Assembly: GCF_019429535.1 (NCBI RefSeq)
Contig: NZ_JAHXZM010000002.1
Location: 310,001-374,000 of the forward strand
From: Sphingomonas citricola
Lineage (GTDB): Bacteria > Pseudomonadota > Alphaproteobacteria > Sphingomonadales > Sphingomonadaceae
Length of the DNA: 64,000 bases
Direction: 5' to 3'
In this document: positions 56,938 through 64,000 of the stretch, piece after piece
How the letters are laid out: each line of letters starts with the position of its first letter
How positions within the stretch are numbered: the stretch's first letter is position 1
Position numbers and translations under genes: made by a program
Notes under the pieces: model-generated
Told to the model about the DNA's origin: nothing
The model's database searches: none
The model's input: the letters and a program-made list of their open reading frames with translations, nothing else

Positions 56938-58773
56938 TTACAAGCCCACCGCCAGCTTCGCGAACAACGTCCAGCTGACCGGCGCGTTGCCGTATGCGGC
57001 ATCGAGCGCGGCGGGCTTGGCATAGGCCGCGACCGTCCCCCCCAGCGCGACCCCCAGCGGCCCGACGATCGGCAGGCGATAGGCGTAGCCGCCTTCCGCC
57101 TTGGTCACGCGGAACCGCCGGTCGTGAAGCGACGAGTCGTGGTCGGGGAAAAGCTCATCGTTGACGACATTCTCGACCCGCGCGAACACCGCGTGGCGCG
57201 GCGTGATCTCCCACGTCGCCTCGGCGAGATAGGCGTTCAGCACGTCGCCCGGCTGCCGGTCCTTGCGCGACCAGGCGATTGTGGTCGCGATGCCCCCGCG
57301 CGCCCATTGCACGCTCGCAGTGGTGCGGTTCTCGTTCTCGCCCGGATGCTGCACCTCCGGTTCCTTCAGATGCCCGTGGCTGACCTGCACCGCGAGGTAG
57401 GGGGAGGGCGTCCACGTGCCGCGCAACGACCACGAATCGAGTGCGATCGGATCGAGGCTCCAGCGCCGCTCGTCGGGTTCGCGCCCCTTGAACCACGATC
57501 CCTCGAGCTGGAATTTGGGCCCCGATACGCCCGCGGTCACCACGCCGTAGGTGATGTGGGTCGAATCGAACCAATGGTGCGTGATCGGCGACAGCGGCTG
57601 ATAGCGTGCCGAGCCGCGATGCATGAACGCCGATGGCCCGAGCGCGGGCTCGCCGACCGGTCCGCCGTAGAAGAACAGATTGGTGTCGCCTCCCAGCCGG
57701 TAGTCGACGCGCGCGGCGAGCTCCATGAACAGGTCGTGCGGGTGCTGGCGGTCGACCAGCGGCACGCCGTTGGCGGTCTCGCCGGTCGCGAACAGGTTGG
57801 GATAGCCACGCTGCCCCATCGCGGGCTCGAGGCTGCCCATCGCGCGCAACTGAAGGTGGAACCGGTCGCCGAGATCGCGGTCGCCCATCAGCATCGCCAT
57901 CGACTGGACGAACGCCATGTCGGCGCCGCGCGCGCCCCCCTGATCGGTGACGCTGCCCCAGGCGTAGCCGTGCGCCATCACCATCCATTCGCCGGCCGGG
58001 ATCATCGCGCCGCGCATCGGACCTTCCGCCGCGGGCAGGCGCGCGGTGCCGCTGCCGGGGGAGTACCAGCCGTTCGCGGTACCCATCGTCATCCCCGACA
58101 TCGTCGCACCGACCGGCGCGTGCGCGAGCGCGGCGTCGCTCGCCTGCCGCCACGCCGGCGGGGCGGTGAAGCTCATGGCGTGGTCCATGCCGGTGTGGTT
58201 CATCGCGGCGTGACTTTGAGCGGCGTCGTCCGCTGCCGCCGCACCGGTCTGCGCCAGTATGTCATTGTCGGCGTGGTTCATGCCCTGATGATCGCCGCTC
58301 ATGCCCGGCATCGTGGCGTGATGCGGTGGCTGCGCCTCCGTGCGCGACGCCCGAGCGGACTCAGTCGGTGAAGCCTTCGCGCTTGTATGATCCTGGTGGA
58401 CGTGATCGAGCGAGCCCGCCGGCATTGCCGCATGGTCTGCATGGTTCGATGCGGCGGCGCTGTCCGGTGCCTGCGCGAGCGCGGGCCGCAAATCCGTCAT
58501 GCCGGTGTGGCTGATGGCTGCGCCGCGCGACGCATGGCCGGATGCGGATATCGAGGGCGCGACGGGACTCCGTGTGCGGGGCTTGGCGCCCTTTGGCTTC
58601 GCAACCGAGGCGTGTCGGGGCGGCGTGGTGTGCGTGCTCGCCGTGGCGGTGGTCGTCTCCGCGACGCTCGGCGAAGCGGCGGGCATCGGCATGTCGTGGT
58701 GGTGCTGTGCCGCGGCCGTTGACGGCAGCAGCGCGCCCGCCGCGCAGGCGGCGAGCAGGGTGGGGCGATACAT
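56938..58773 (-). CDS. Outer-membrane protein with His/Met-rich N-terminal region; putative copper-associated
   Basis: 611 residues. Signal peptide, then roughly 200 residues dense in His, Met, Ala, Thr (QHHHDMPMPAASP, MPGMSGDHQGMNHADN, HAAMNHTGMDHAMS), then a beta-rich domain with QRGYPNLFATGETANG, DRQHPHDLFMELAARVDYRL and repeated aromatic strand ends. A related barrel commonly accompanies copper resistance genes. The His/Met segment is a plausible Cu ligand array. No CopA or CopB is adjacent here. Confidence 0.78.
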   Translation of the reverse strand: MYRPTLLAACAAGALLPSTAAAQHHHDMPMPAASPSVAETTTATASTHTTPPRHASVAKPKGAKPRTRSPVAPSISASGHASRGAAISHTGMTDLRPALAQAPDSAAASNHADHAAMPAGSLDHVHQDHTSAKASPTESARASRTEAQPPHHATMPGMSGDHQGMNHADNDILAQTGAAAADDAAQSHAAMNHTGMDHAMSFTAPPAWRQASDAALAHAPVGATMSGMTMGTANGWYSPGSGTARLPAAEGPMRGAMIPAGEWMVMAHGYAWGSVTDQGGARGADMAFVQSMAMLMGDRDLGDRFHLQLRAMGSLEPAMGQRGYPNLFATGETANGVPLVDRQHPHDLFMELAARVDYRLGGDTNLFFYGGPVGEPALGPSAFMHRGSARYQPLSPITHHWFDSTHITYGVVTAGVSGPKFQLEGSWFKGREPDERRWSLDPIALDSWSLRGTWTPSPYLAVQVSHGHLKEPEVQHPGENENRTTASVQWARGGIATTIAWSRKDRQPGDVLNAYLAEATWEITPRHAVFARVENVVNDELFPDHDSSLHDRRFRVTKAEGGYAYRLPIVGPLGVALGGTVAAYAKPAALDAAYGNAPVSWTLFAKLAVGL

Positions 58774-58827
58774 GGGAAACTCCGGCAGAGGAAAACGCGT
58801 GTCGCGGGCGCGCGTGCGCCCGGGCGG

Positions 58828-59163
58828 CTACGCGGTCTTCGGCGGCGGTGGTGTCGGGCGCGGTGCCTCACCCGGCGCGAGCGAGACAACGCGCGCGGGC
58901 CGCGCGCGCGACGGCGGCGGCATCGAACCGTCCAGCCGCGCGCCGATCAGCATGTCGGGCGGGATGCAGCCGAGACAGTCGTGGCCGCCCCCGCGCGCGC
59001 CGTGATGGTCGCCATCTGTGCGACCGCCGGCGTGATGCATCGCCGTCGCATGGGGCATCGCTGCTCGCGCGCCGGCCGCTGGCCCCGTGTCGTGGCACGC
59101 CGGCCGCGCGGTCGCGGGCAGCGCCACGATCAGCGCGAGGAGGAGCAGCAAGCGGCGGAACAC
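58828..59163 (-). CDS. Small secreted His/Cys-rich protein
   Basis: 111 residues. Signal peptide (ARPACHDTG), histidine-rich middle (MPHATAMHHAGG, DGDHHGARGGGHDC), and a CLGC motif (HDCLGCIPPDML). Located 54 bp upstream of the His/Met-rich outer-membrane protein, same strand. Likely metal-binding, CopL-like by composition only. Confidence 0.7.
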   Translation of the reverse strand: MFRRLLLLLALIVALPATARPACHDTGPAAGARAAMPHATAMHHAGGRTDGDHHGARGGGHDCLGCIPPDMLIGARLDGSMPPPSRARPARVVSLAPGEAPRPTPPPPKTA

Positions 59164-59307
59164 GTGGCCGTCCTACCCGCAAACGCGTCTCCTGACCATC
59201 CGCGGGACGACCACCGCGTGCGGACCCGTCGCGGCGTCCATGCTTACCCTGCGCACCGCGATGCACTGGTGCTGGAACGCGCCCGACGCTCGCGCTTTGT
59301 ACCGCGC

Positions 59308-59592
59308 ATGCGATTGCTCCTCCTCGCGCTGCTCGTCCCGCTTGCTGCCTGCGGCAAGGGCGAGGGGGGCAATGCGTCCGACGCCGGCGGGAAGGGCGGG
59401 GGCAACAGTGCGGCGGCGGCGCCGATGGCGACCCCCACCGGCCCGCCCCCCAAGACGCCCGTGATGCAGGTGACACCCGCGCCCGGAAAGCAGCCGCAGT
59501 GGCTCGAGCCGCGCTCTGACGCGAAGGCGCCGAAGACCGCGCCTTACGGCAACCTGCTCAACCAGCCCGTCGTCGACGCACCGCGCCGCTGA
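59308..59592 (+). CDS. Small proline-rich lipoprotein
   Basis: 94 residues. Lipobox LVPLAAC followed by a glycine-rich linker and a proline/alanine-rich segment ending APYGNLLNQPVVDAPRR. No domain recognised. Possibly conserved in sphingomonads; function unknown. Confidence 0.6.
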   Translation: MRLLLLALLVPLAACGKGEGGNASDAGGKGGGNSAAAAPMATPTGPPPKTPVMQVTPAPGKQPQWLEPRSDAKAPKTAPYGNLLNQPVVDAPRR

Positions 59593-59599
59593 GCCTGTC

Positions 59600-59995
59600 T
59601 CAGCGGTTCGATCGGTCGCACCGGTCTTTCGCTCCTTGCTCACGCCACAACAGCGGCGCGGTACCCAGGACGTAGCCGAGGAAAGCGGCCTGGAACGCCA
59701 CGCTGATCGCGAACCGCTCGAAACCTAGCACTTGCCACGCGTAGATGTTCGCCGTCACGTCGGCGATCATCACCGCTGCCGCCATCGCCACGCCGCCGCG
59801 CGCGATGTGCCGCATCAGCAACGCGACCGTCACCGCGTCGAGCAGCACGAGCGCGTTCCAGAACGCATTCGCCAGCGGCGGGCCGAAGCGGTACGGCCAC
59901 CAGCCGAACCGCCACCAATCGATCGCGTGGGTCAGCGTGCCCCACGCGAACCCCGCGATCAGCACGCCGCGCGCGATGGCGGCGGCACGCGTCAC
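59600..59995 (-). CDS. Small polytopic membrane protein
   Basis: 131 residues, about four helices, GTG start overlapping the ychF stop (GTGTGA). Contains THAIDWWRFGWWPYRFGPPL, rich in Trp. No family recognised. Confidence 0.72.
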   Translation of the reverse strand: MTRAAAIARGVLIAGFAWGTLTHAIDWWRFGWWPYRFGPPLANAFWNALVLLDAVTVALLMRHIARGGVAMAAAVMIADVTANIYAWQVLGFERFAISVAFQAAFLGYVLGTAPLLWREQGAKDRCDRSNR

Positions 59996-61092
59996 ACGTT
60001 GAAGCGGAACAGCATCACGTCGCCGTCGTGGACGACATATTCCTTGCCCTCCTGGCGCAGCTTGCCCGCGTCGCGCGCGCCCGCCTCACCGCCGAGCGCG
60101 ACGTAATCGTCGAACGCGGTCGTCTCGGCACGGATGAAGCCGCGCTCGAAGTCGGAGTGGATCGCACCCGCCGCCTGCGGTGCCTTGGCGCCCGCCTCGA
60201 CTGTCCAGGCGCGCGCTTCCTTCGGGCCGACCGTGAAGAAGGTGAGCAGGTTGAGCAATTTGTACCCGGCGCGGATCACGCGCGCGAGCCCGCTCTCTTC
60301 CAGCCCCAGCTCGCTCAGGAACTCCGCGCGATCCTCGGTCGGCATGGTCGCGATCTCGGCCTCGATCGCGGCGGAAACGACCACCGCCTGCGCGCCCTCG
60401 GCCGCGGCCTTGTCGAACACGCGCTGCGAGTAAGCGTTGCCGTTCGCGGCATCCTCCTCGTTGACGTTGCAGACGTAGAGCACGGGCTTCGCGGTCAGGA
60501 GTTGCGCCTGTTCGAGCACGCGTGCTTCCTCCGCGTCGTTCACCTGCGTCAGCCGCGCGGGCTGTCCCTCGCGCAACAGGTCGAGCGCGCGGCCGAGCAC
60601 CACCGCGGCGAGCTTCGCGTCCTTGTCGCCCTGCTGGCCCTTCTTGGCGAGGTTGGGAACGCGCTTCTCGAGGCTGTCGAGGTCGGAGAGCATCAGCTCG
60701 GTTTCGACCGTCTCGGCGTCGGCGATCGGATCGACGCGGTTGTCGACGTGCTGGATGTCGTCGTTCTCGAAACAACGCAGCACGTGGACGATCGCGTCGA
60801 CCTCGCGGATGTTGCCGAGGAACTGGTTGCCCAGGCCCTCGCCCTTCGACGCGCCGCGCACCAGCCCCGCGATGTCGACGAAGCCCAGCTGCGTTTCGAT
60901 GATCTTGGCCGATTTCGCGATCGCCGCCAGTTGGTCGAGCCGCGGATCGGGCACGCCGACGTTCCCGACGTTGGGCTCGATCGTGCAGAACGGATAATTT
61001 GCGGCCTGCGCGGCGGCCGTCTCGGTCAGCGCGTTGAAGAGGGTGGACTTGCCGACGTTGGGCAGGCCCACGATGCCGCAGCGGAAACCCAT
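59992..61092 (-). CDS. ychF: Redox-regulated ATPase YchF
   Basis: Obg-related nucleotide-binding protein that prefers ATP, interacts with ribosomes. GLPNVGKSTLFNALTE, FVDIAGLVRGASKGEGLGN, and the C-terminal TGS-like domain (LLTFFTVGPKEARAWTVEAG). 366 residues. Confidence 0.97.
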   Translation of the reverse strand: MGFRCGIVGLPNVGKSTLFNALTETAAAQAANYPFCTIEPNVGNVGVPDPRLDQLAAIAKSAKIIETQLGFVDIAGLVRGASKGEGLGNQFLGNIREVDAIVHVLRCFENDDIQHVDNRVDPIADAETVETELMLSDLDSLEKRVPNLAKKGQQGDKDAKLAAVVLGRALDLLREGQPARLTQVNDAEEARVLEQAQLLTAKPVLYVCNVNEEDAANGNAYSQRVFDKAAAEGAQAVVVSAAIEAEIATMPTEDRAEFLSELGLEESGLARVIRAGYKLLNLLTFFTVGPKEARAWTVEAGAKAPQAAGAIHSDFERGFIRAETTAFDDYVALGGEAGARDAGKLRQEGKEYVVHDGDVMLFRFNV

Positions 61093-61210
61093 GCGTTGTT
61101 CCTAGTGTTTCAAGACAGATTGGGGAGAAGGGATTGCGGGCGCACCTAATCGTTCATGCACGGTTCCGCCAGTGGGGCGGATGCGCGCGGGCGCGCCGTC
61201 GGGGCGGTCG

Positions 61211-61795
61211 CTACCAGCGATAGTTGAAGCTGACGCTGATCCGCTCGGCCTTGGCCTGGCTCGGCATCACCTCATGGCGCAGCCAGCTTTCCCACAGGAA
61301 GATGCTGCCCGCTTTGGGTTCGGCATAGACGAACGTGTCGGGCCGGGTCGGTGCGGCCATCAGCATCGCGAGGCGCGGGTCCTCCAGTTTCAATGCCCCC
61401 GACCCTTCGGGCACCGCGACGTAGAAGGTGCCCGACACGACGCTGTGCGGGTGGAGGTGCCCCGAATGCGTGCCGCCGGGCTTCATCACATTGACCCACA
61501 AACTGTCGAGCTTGAGGCGCCGCCCGGCGAGATCGAGCTGGAGGTCGCGCGCGAAGGCCGCGACATGGCGGTCGAGCACGCGCTTCAGATCGGCGAAGGC
61601 GGGATCGCGCTGCGGCAAATCGGCGAGCGAGGCGTAGCTCGTGTAGCCGCGATAGCCGTGCTCCTTCGACCACGCACGCCCGGCACGATCCTCCTGCGCG
61701 AGCGCGCGGCACGAGGCGTCGAGGTCGTCGAGCAGCGCGGCATCGTAGATCGCGGCATCGTAGAATAGGGTGGGAAAAAGGGCGCGGCTGGTCAT
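61211..61795 (-). CDS. Putative 2-oxoglutarate/Fe(II)-dependent oxygenase (TIGR02466-type)
   Basis: 194 residues. The HxD/H-like iron site is suggested by SGHLHPHSVVSGTFYV and a later histidine in SWLRHEVMPS, with the terminal RISVSFNYRW. Substrate is unknown; family members are uncharacterised. Divergent from the globin gene. Confidence 0.82.
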   Translation of the reverse strand: MTSRALFPTLFYDAAIYDAALLDDLDASCRALAQEDRAGRAWSKEHGYRGYTSYASLADLPQRDPAFADLKRVLDRHVAAFARDLQLDLAGRRLKLDSLWVNVMKPGGTHSGHLHPHSVVSGTFYVAVPEGSGALKLEDPRLAMLMAAPTRPDTFVYAEPKAGSIFLWESWLRHEVMPSQAKAERISVSFNYRW

Positions 61796-61927
61796 TCATC
61801 TGCCGAAGCATGCGCGTCGCGTGGCTGTCAAACCACGCACCGGTGGTGCGCCGCTACGTATTTCCCGCAATCGTACCGGGACCGCGGTTAATCTTTGCGT
61901 TGTACCTCGCTGATAAAGCGTCGCAGC

Positions 61928-62368
61928 ATGATCACATCGCGTCAGATCACGCTGGTCCAGAACAGCTTCGCCGCCGTCCTCCCGATCACCGCGGAGGTTG
62001 CCGACGATTTCTACACCCGCCTGTTCGCGCTCGCGCCGGACACGCGCGCGCTGTTCCGCACCGATATGGCGGAGCAGGGGCGCAAGCTGTTCCTGACGCT
62101 CGCCACCGTCGTCGACTCGCTCGACGCACTCGACCGCGTGCTGCCGGTCGCGGCCGAGCTCGCCGTCCGCCACGTCGAATACGGCGCGCGCGATCGCCAT
62201 TACGCGGCGGTCGGCGAGGCATTGGTTGGGGCGCTCGCTGTGACACTGGGGGATCGGTTCGATCGCGACACGCGCGCAGGCTGGATCGCGGCCTATGCGA
62301 TGCTGTCTGACCATATGCGCGCGGCGGCCGCGGCCGCTTCCGGCGGATCGATCGCGGCGGCGGCATGA
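61928..62368 (+). CDS. Single-domain globin
   Basis: 146 residues. Globin of the flavohemoglobin-like type: helix A-E region SFAAVLPITAEVADDFYTRLF, proximal histidine His82 in AVRHVEYGARDRHYAAVGEAL, and no reductase domain. It may bind O2 or NO. The stop overlaps the ATG of the following gene (ATGA). Confidence 0.88.
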   Translation: MITSRQITLVQNSFAAVLPITAEVADDFYTRLFALAPDTRALFRTDMAEQGRKLFLTLATVVDSLDALDRVLPVAAELAVRHVEYGARDRHYAAVGEALVGALAVTLGDRFDRDTRAGWIAAYAMLSDHMRAAAAAASGGSIAAAA

Positions 62369-62859
62369 CCGCGCTGGTTCAACCTGACGACGCGCCGACC
62401 GCGCCGCCGTCGCTGTTCGGCCCGCCCGAGGCACGTGCCGCGTTGCAGGATCGCGCCGAGGCTTATGTGTCGCGCGCGTTCACGATGATGCGGCGTGCCG
62501 AGGCGCTCGTCGCGGGTGGGCGGATCGGCAGTCTCGCGCTGCTGGCGGGCAACCGCGACCGGCTGGCCGCGCATCTCGGGCGCTATCAGCGTTTCAAGCA
62601 CGGGGAGATCTTCGATCCCGTCGTGCTCCACGGCCCGGCGTCGAGCAAGATCGTCGCGCGCACCATGAAGCTCGACTGTTTTCACCTGGGGGAGGTCGTC
62701 ACCGCGCATCACACGCGATGGCGGCACCTGCGCGCGAGCGAATGGCCGATGTACCGTGCCGAGATGACCGAGACGGTCGCGATGCTGCGACGGAGCATGG
62801 AGGCCGAACTGCGCGCGATCCGGCAGCTGCTGATGATCTCCACGCTCTACGTCGCCTGA
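62365..62859 (+). CDS. Hypothetical helical protein coupled to a globin
   Basis: 164 residues, no signal peptide, no recognised domain. Predominantly helical by composition, with histidines and arginines in FHLGEVVTAHHTRWRHLRAS. The 4-bp overlap with the globin gene implies they are translated together and likely act together, e.g. as partner or sensor. No reductase motif (no FAD or NAD-binding loop) is present. Confidence 0.78.
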   Translation: MTALVQPDDAPTAPPSLFGPPEARAALQDRAEAYVSRAFTMMRRAEALVAGGRIGSLALLAGNRDRLAAHLGRYQRFKHGEIFDPVVLHGPASSKIVARTMKLDCFHLGEVVTAHHTRWRHLRASEWPMYRAEMTETVAMLRRSMEAELRAIRQLLMISTLYVA

Positions 62860-62874
62860 ACGCGGAGCGCCGGC

Positions 62875-63810
62875 TCAGGCTGGGGGCGGGCCGAACACCG
62901 ACCAGCCCGTACGCGCTGCCAGCATTTCGAGCGCGTGGACGCCCTGGATCGAATTGCCGTTCTGGTCGAGGTTGCGCGACCATACCGCGATCGACGCGAC
63001 CTCGGGCGCAATCGCGAGGATGCCGCCGCCGACGCCGCTCTTTGCTGGCAATCCGACGCGCAGCGCGAAATCACCCGACGCGTCGTAATGCCCGCACGTC
63101 ATCATCAGCGCGAGCAGGTGGCGCATCCGCGTCGCCCGCGCAGCGTCACCGTCTGCGCGACCGTTCAGCCGCGTGCGCGACAGGAACAGCCCCGCCCGCG
63201 CCAGCTCGCCGCAGTCGAGCGAGACGGCGCATTGCGCGACGTAGCGGCGCAGTACCCGGTCGGGATCGCGGTGCAGATTCCCGTGATGCTTCATGAAGCT
63301 CAGCATCGCGCGATTGAGATCACCCCCGCTCGTCTCGCTCACCAGCACCTCCTCGTCGAGCGGCACGTGATCGCGGCCCAGCTGGCGTGCGATCAGGTCG
63401 ACCACCGCACCATGTTCGCCGGCATCCGGCAGATGTTCGTCGACCACGTCGACCGTCACCAGCGCGCCCGCGTTGACGAACGGGTTGCGCGGCACGCCGT
63501 CGTTGCGCTCGAGCTCGACGATCGAGTTGAACGGATCGCCCGACGGCTCGCGCCCGACGCGTTCGAACACCGCGTCGCCGATCGCGCACAACGCGACCTC
63601 CAGCGCGAAGACCTTGGAGATGCTCTGGATCGGGAAGCGCGTGGCCGTATCGCCCGCGCGCAGGACGCGCCCATCGGGCAGCGCGACCGGGATACCGAAC
63701 GGCCCCGGCATCGCGCCCGGGTCCTTCGCGTCAGCCTCGCACTCGATTTTGGCGGCATTGGCCGCGATCTCCTGCGCCACCGCGGTGACGATTTCGCCCA
63801 ATTCGTTCAC
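62875..63810 (-). CDS. glsA: Glutaminase
   Basis: Hydrolyses glutamine to glutamate and ammonia. Serine-dependent beta-lactamase-like fold with the catalytic SxxK in PIQSISKVF, NPFVNAGALVTVD, and GGGILAIAPEVASIAVWSRN. The GTG at 63810 follows GAGGGGG by eight bases, giving 311 residues as in relatives; longer upstream frames were rejected. Confidence 0.93.
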   Translation of the reverse strand: MNELGEIVTAVAQEIAANAAKIECEADAKDPGAMPGPFGIPVALPDGRVLRAGDTATRFPIQSISKVFALEVALCAIGDAVFERVGREPSGDPFNSIVELERNDGVPRNPFVNAGALVTVDVVDEHLPDAGEHGAVVDLIARQLGRDHVPLDEEVLVSETSGGDLNRAMLSFMKHHGNLHRDPDRVLRRYVAQCAVSLDCGELARAGLFLSRTRLNGRADGDAARATRMRHLLALMMTCGHYDASGDFALRVGLPAKSGVGGGILAIAPEVASIAVWSRNLDQNGNSIQGVHALEMLAARTGWSVFGPPPA

Positions 63811-63950
63811 GAAAAAATCCCCCTCGCACGTGATCACCAACGTGCGCCTGGCGCGATAATGTCCGGTGCGGGTGCGGCGAACGTGTAAGGAAGTGTGATC
63901 GCGCGTTAACGCCTTCTTCGGCGGCCCGGCAGTATCGATGTCGCTTACGC

Positions 63951-64000
63951 ATGATTGATCTATCCACCCTCTACGCACTGATCATCGGCACGCTGCTCGT
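63951..64000 (+). CDS. Partial gene leaving the window (membrane protein N terminus)
   Basis: An ATG at 63951 begins MIDLSTLYALIIGTLLV, a membrane-helix start, and the window ends 50 bases later. Relatives with this kind of N terminus include diguanylate cyclases, but 16 residues cannot decide. Confidence 0.4.
   Translation, partial: MIDLSTLYALIIGTLL

Overview
The window is about 64 kb of GC-rich, densely packed bacterial chromosome. The gene content points to an alphaproteobacterium of the order Sphingomonadales, most likely Sphingomonas or a close relative. Evidence is ATP12-type F1 assembly factor, a petABC cytochrome bc1 operon next to trmL, aerobic heme enzymes (hemF, hemH), a glutathione-dependent formaldehyde operon, a CTTG-N17-CCTATAT heat-shock promoter at dnaK, and several small lipoproteins and 'vgr-related' or DUF proteins typical of that group. 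The genus is inference from protein character; no database was searched. I found no rRNA, tRNA, CRISPR array, insertion sequence or prophage.

Layout. 0-10.4 kb: hslU; a minus-strand run lgt-midA-GNAT-pgeF; then plus-strand acyl-CoA synthetase, an orphan TAT-exported molybdopterin oxidoreductase large subunit, hemH and an acetoacetyl-CoA reductase. 10.4-15.9 kb: a hairpin-rich gene-free patch, the first of three related glycine-zipper proteins, a phytase-like esterase, rpmB, tadA, an OmpA lipoprotein and a CorC-type transporter. 15.9-19.1 kb: formaldehyde detoxification (frmA-VOC-fghA) and gmk. 19.1-22.7 kb: HAD phosphatase/small membrane protein/ATP12 with overlapping ends, then crcB-rluC. 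22.7-27.6 kb: secreted small proteins, OsmC, a Sir2 deacylase interrupted by one stop codon, a thioesterase, and era. 27.6-30.9 kb: dnaK-dnaJ-era on the minus strand behind a recognisable RpoH-type promoter.

30.8-40 kb: a copper-chaperone-like lipoprotein operon, fasciclin protein, pgi-DUF4174-gor, lepB-rnc, EthD/alpha-beta hydrolase pair and an outer-membrane protein. 40.3-42.2 kb is the most accessory-looking stretch (HNH nuclease, HTH protein, and an AT-richer islet with a probably frameshifted membrane/OB-fold gene). 42.2-50.5 kb: nrdB with two tiny membrane proteins, DUF2171, an 0.8-kb gene-free region, a Met-rich lipoprotein, lipB, paired polytopic membrane proteins, hemF and trmL. 50.6-64 kb: petABC, apt, a Tyr/Gly-rich lipoprotein, MaoC dehydratase, a secreted phosphodiesterase, a His/Met-rich putative copper outer-membrane locus, ychF, a 2OG oxygenase, a globin coupled to an unknown protein, glutaminase, and the first codons of a gene leaving the window.

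Most of the window is core metabolism and housekeeping. The items most worth pursuing are the nonsense-interrupted sir2 gene, the three paired-cysteine glycine-zipper paralogues, the globin/unknown pair, the His/Met-rich locus, and the frameshifted islet gene. None of these alone proves a new system.
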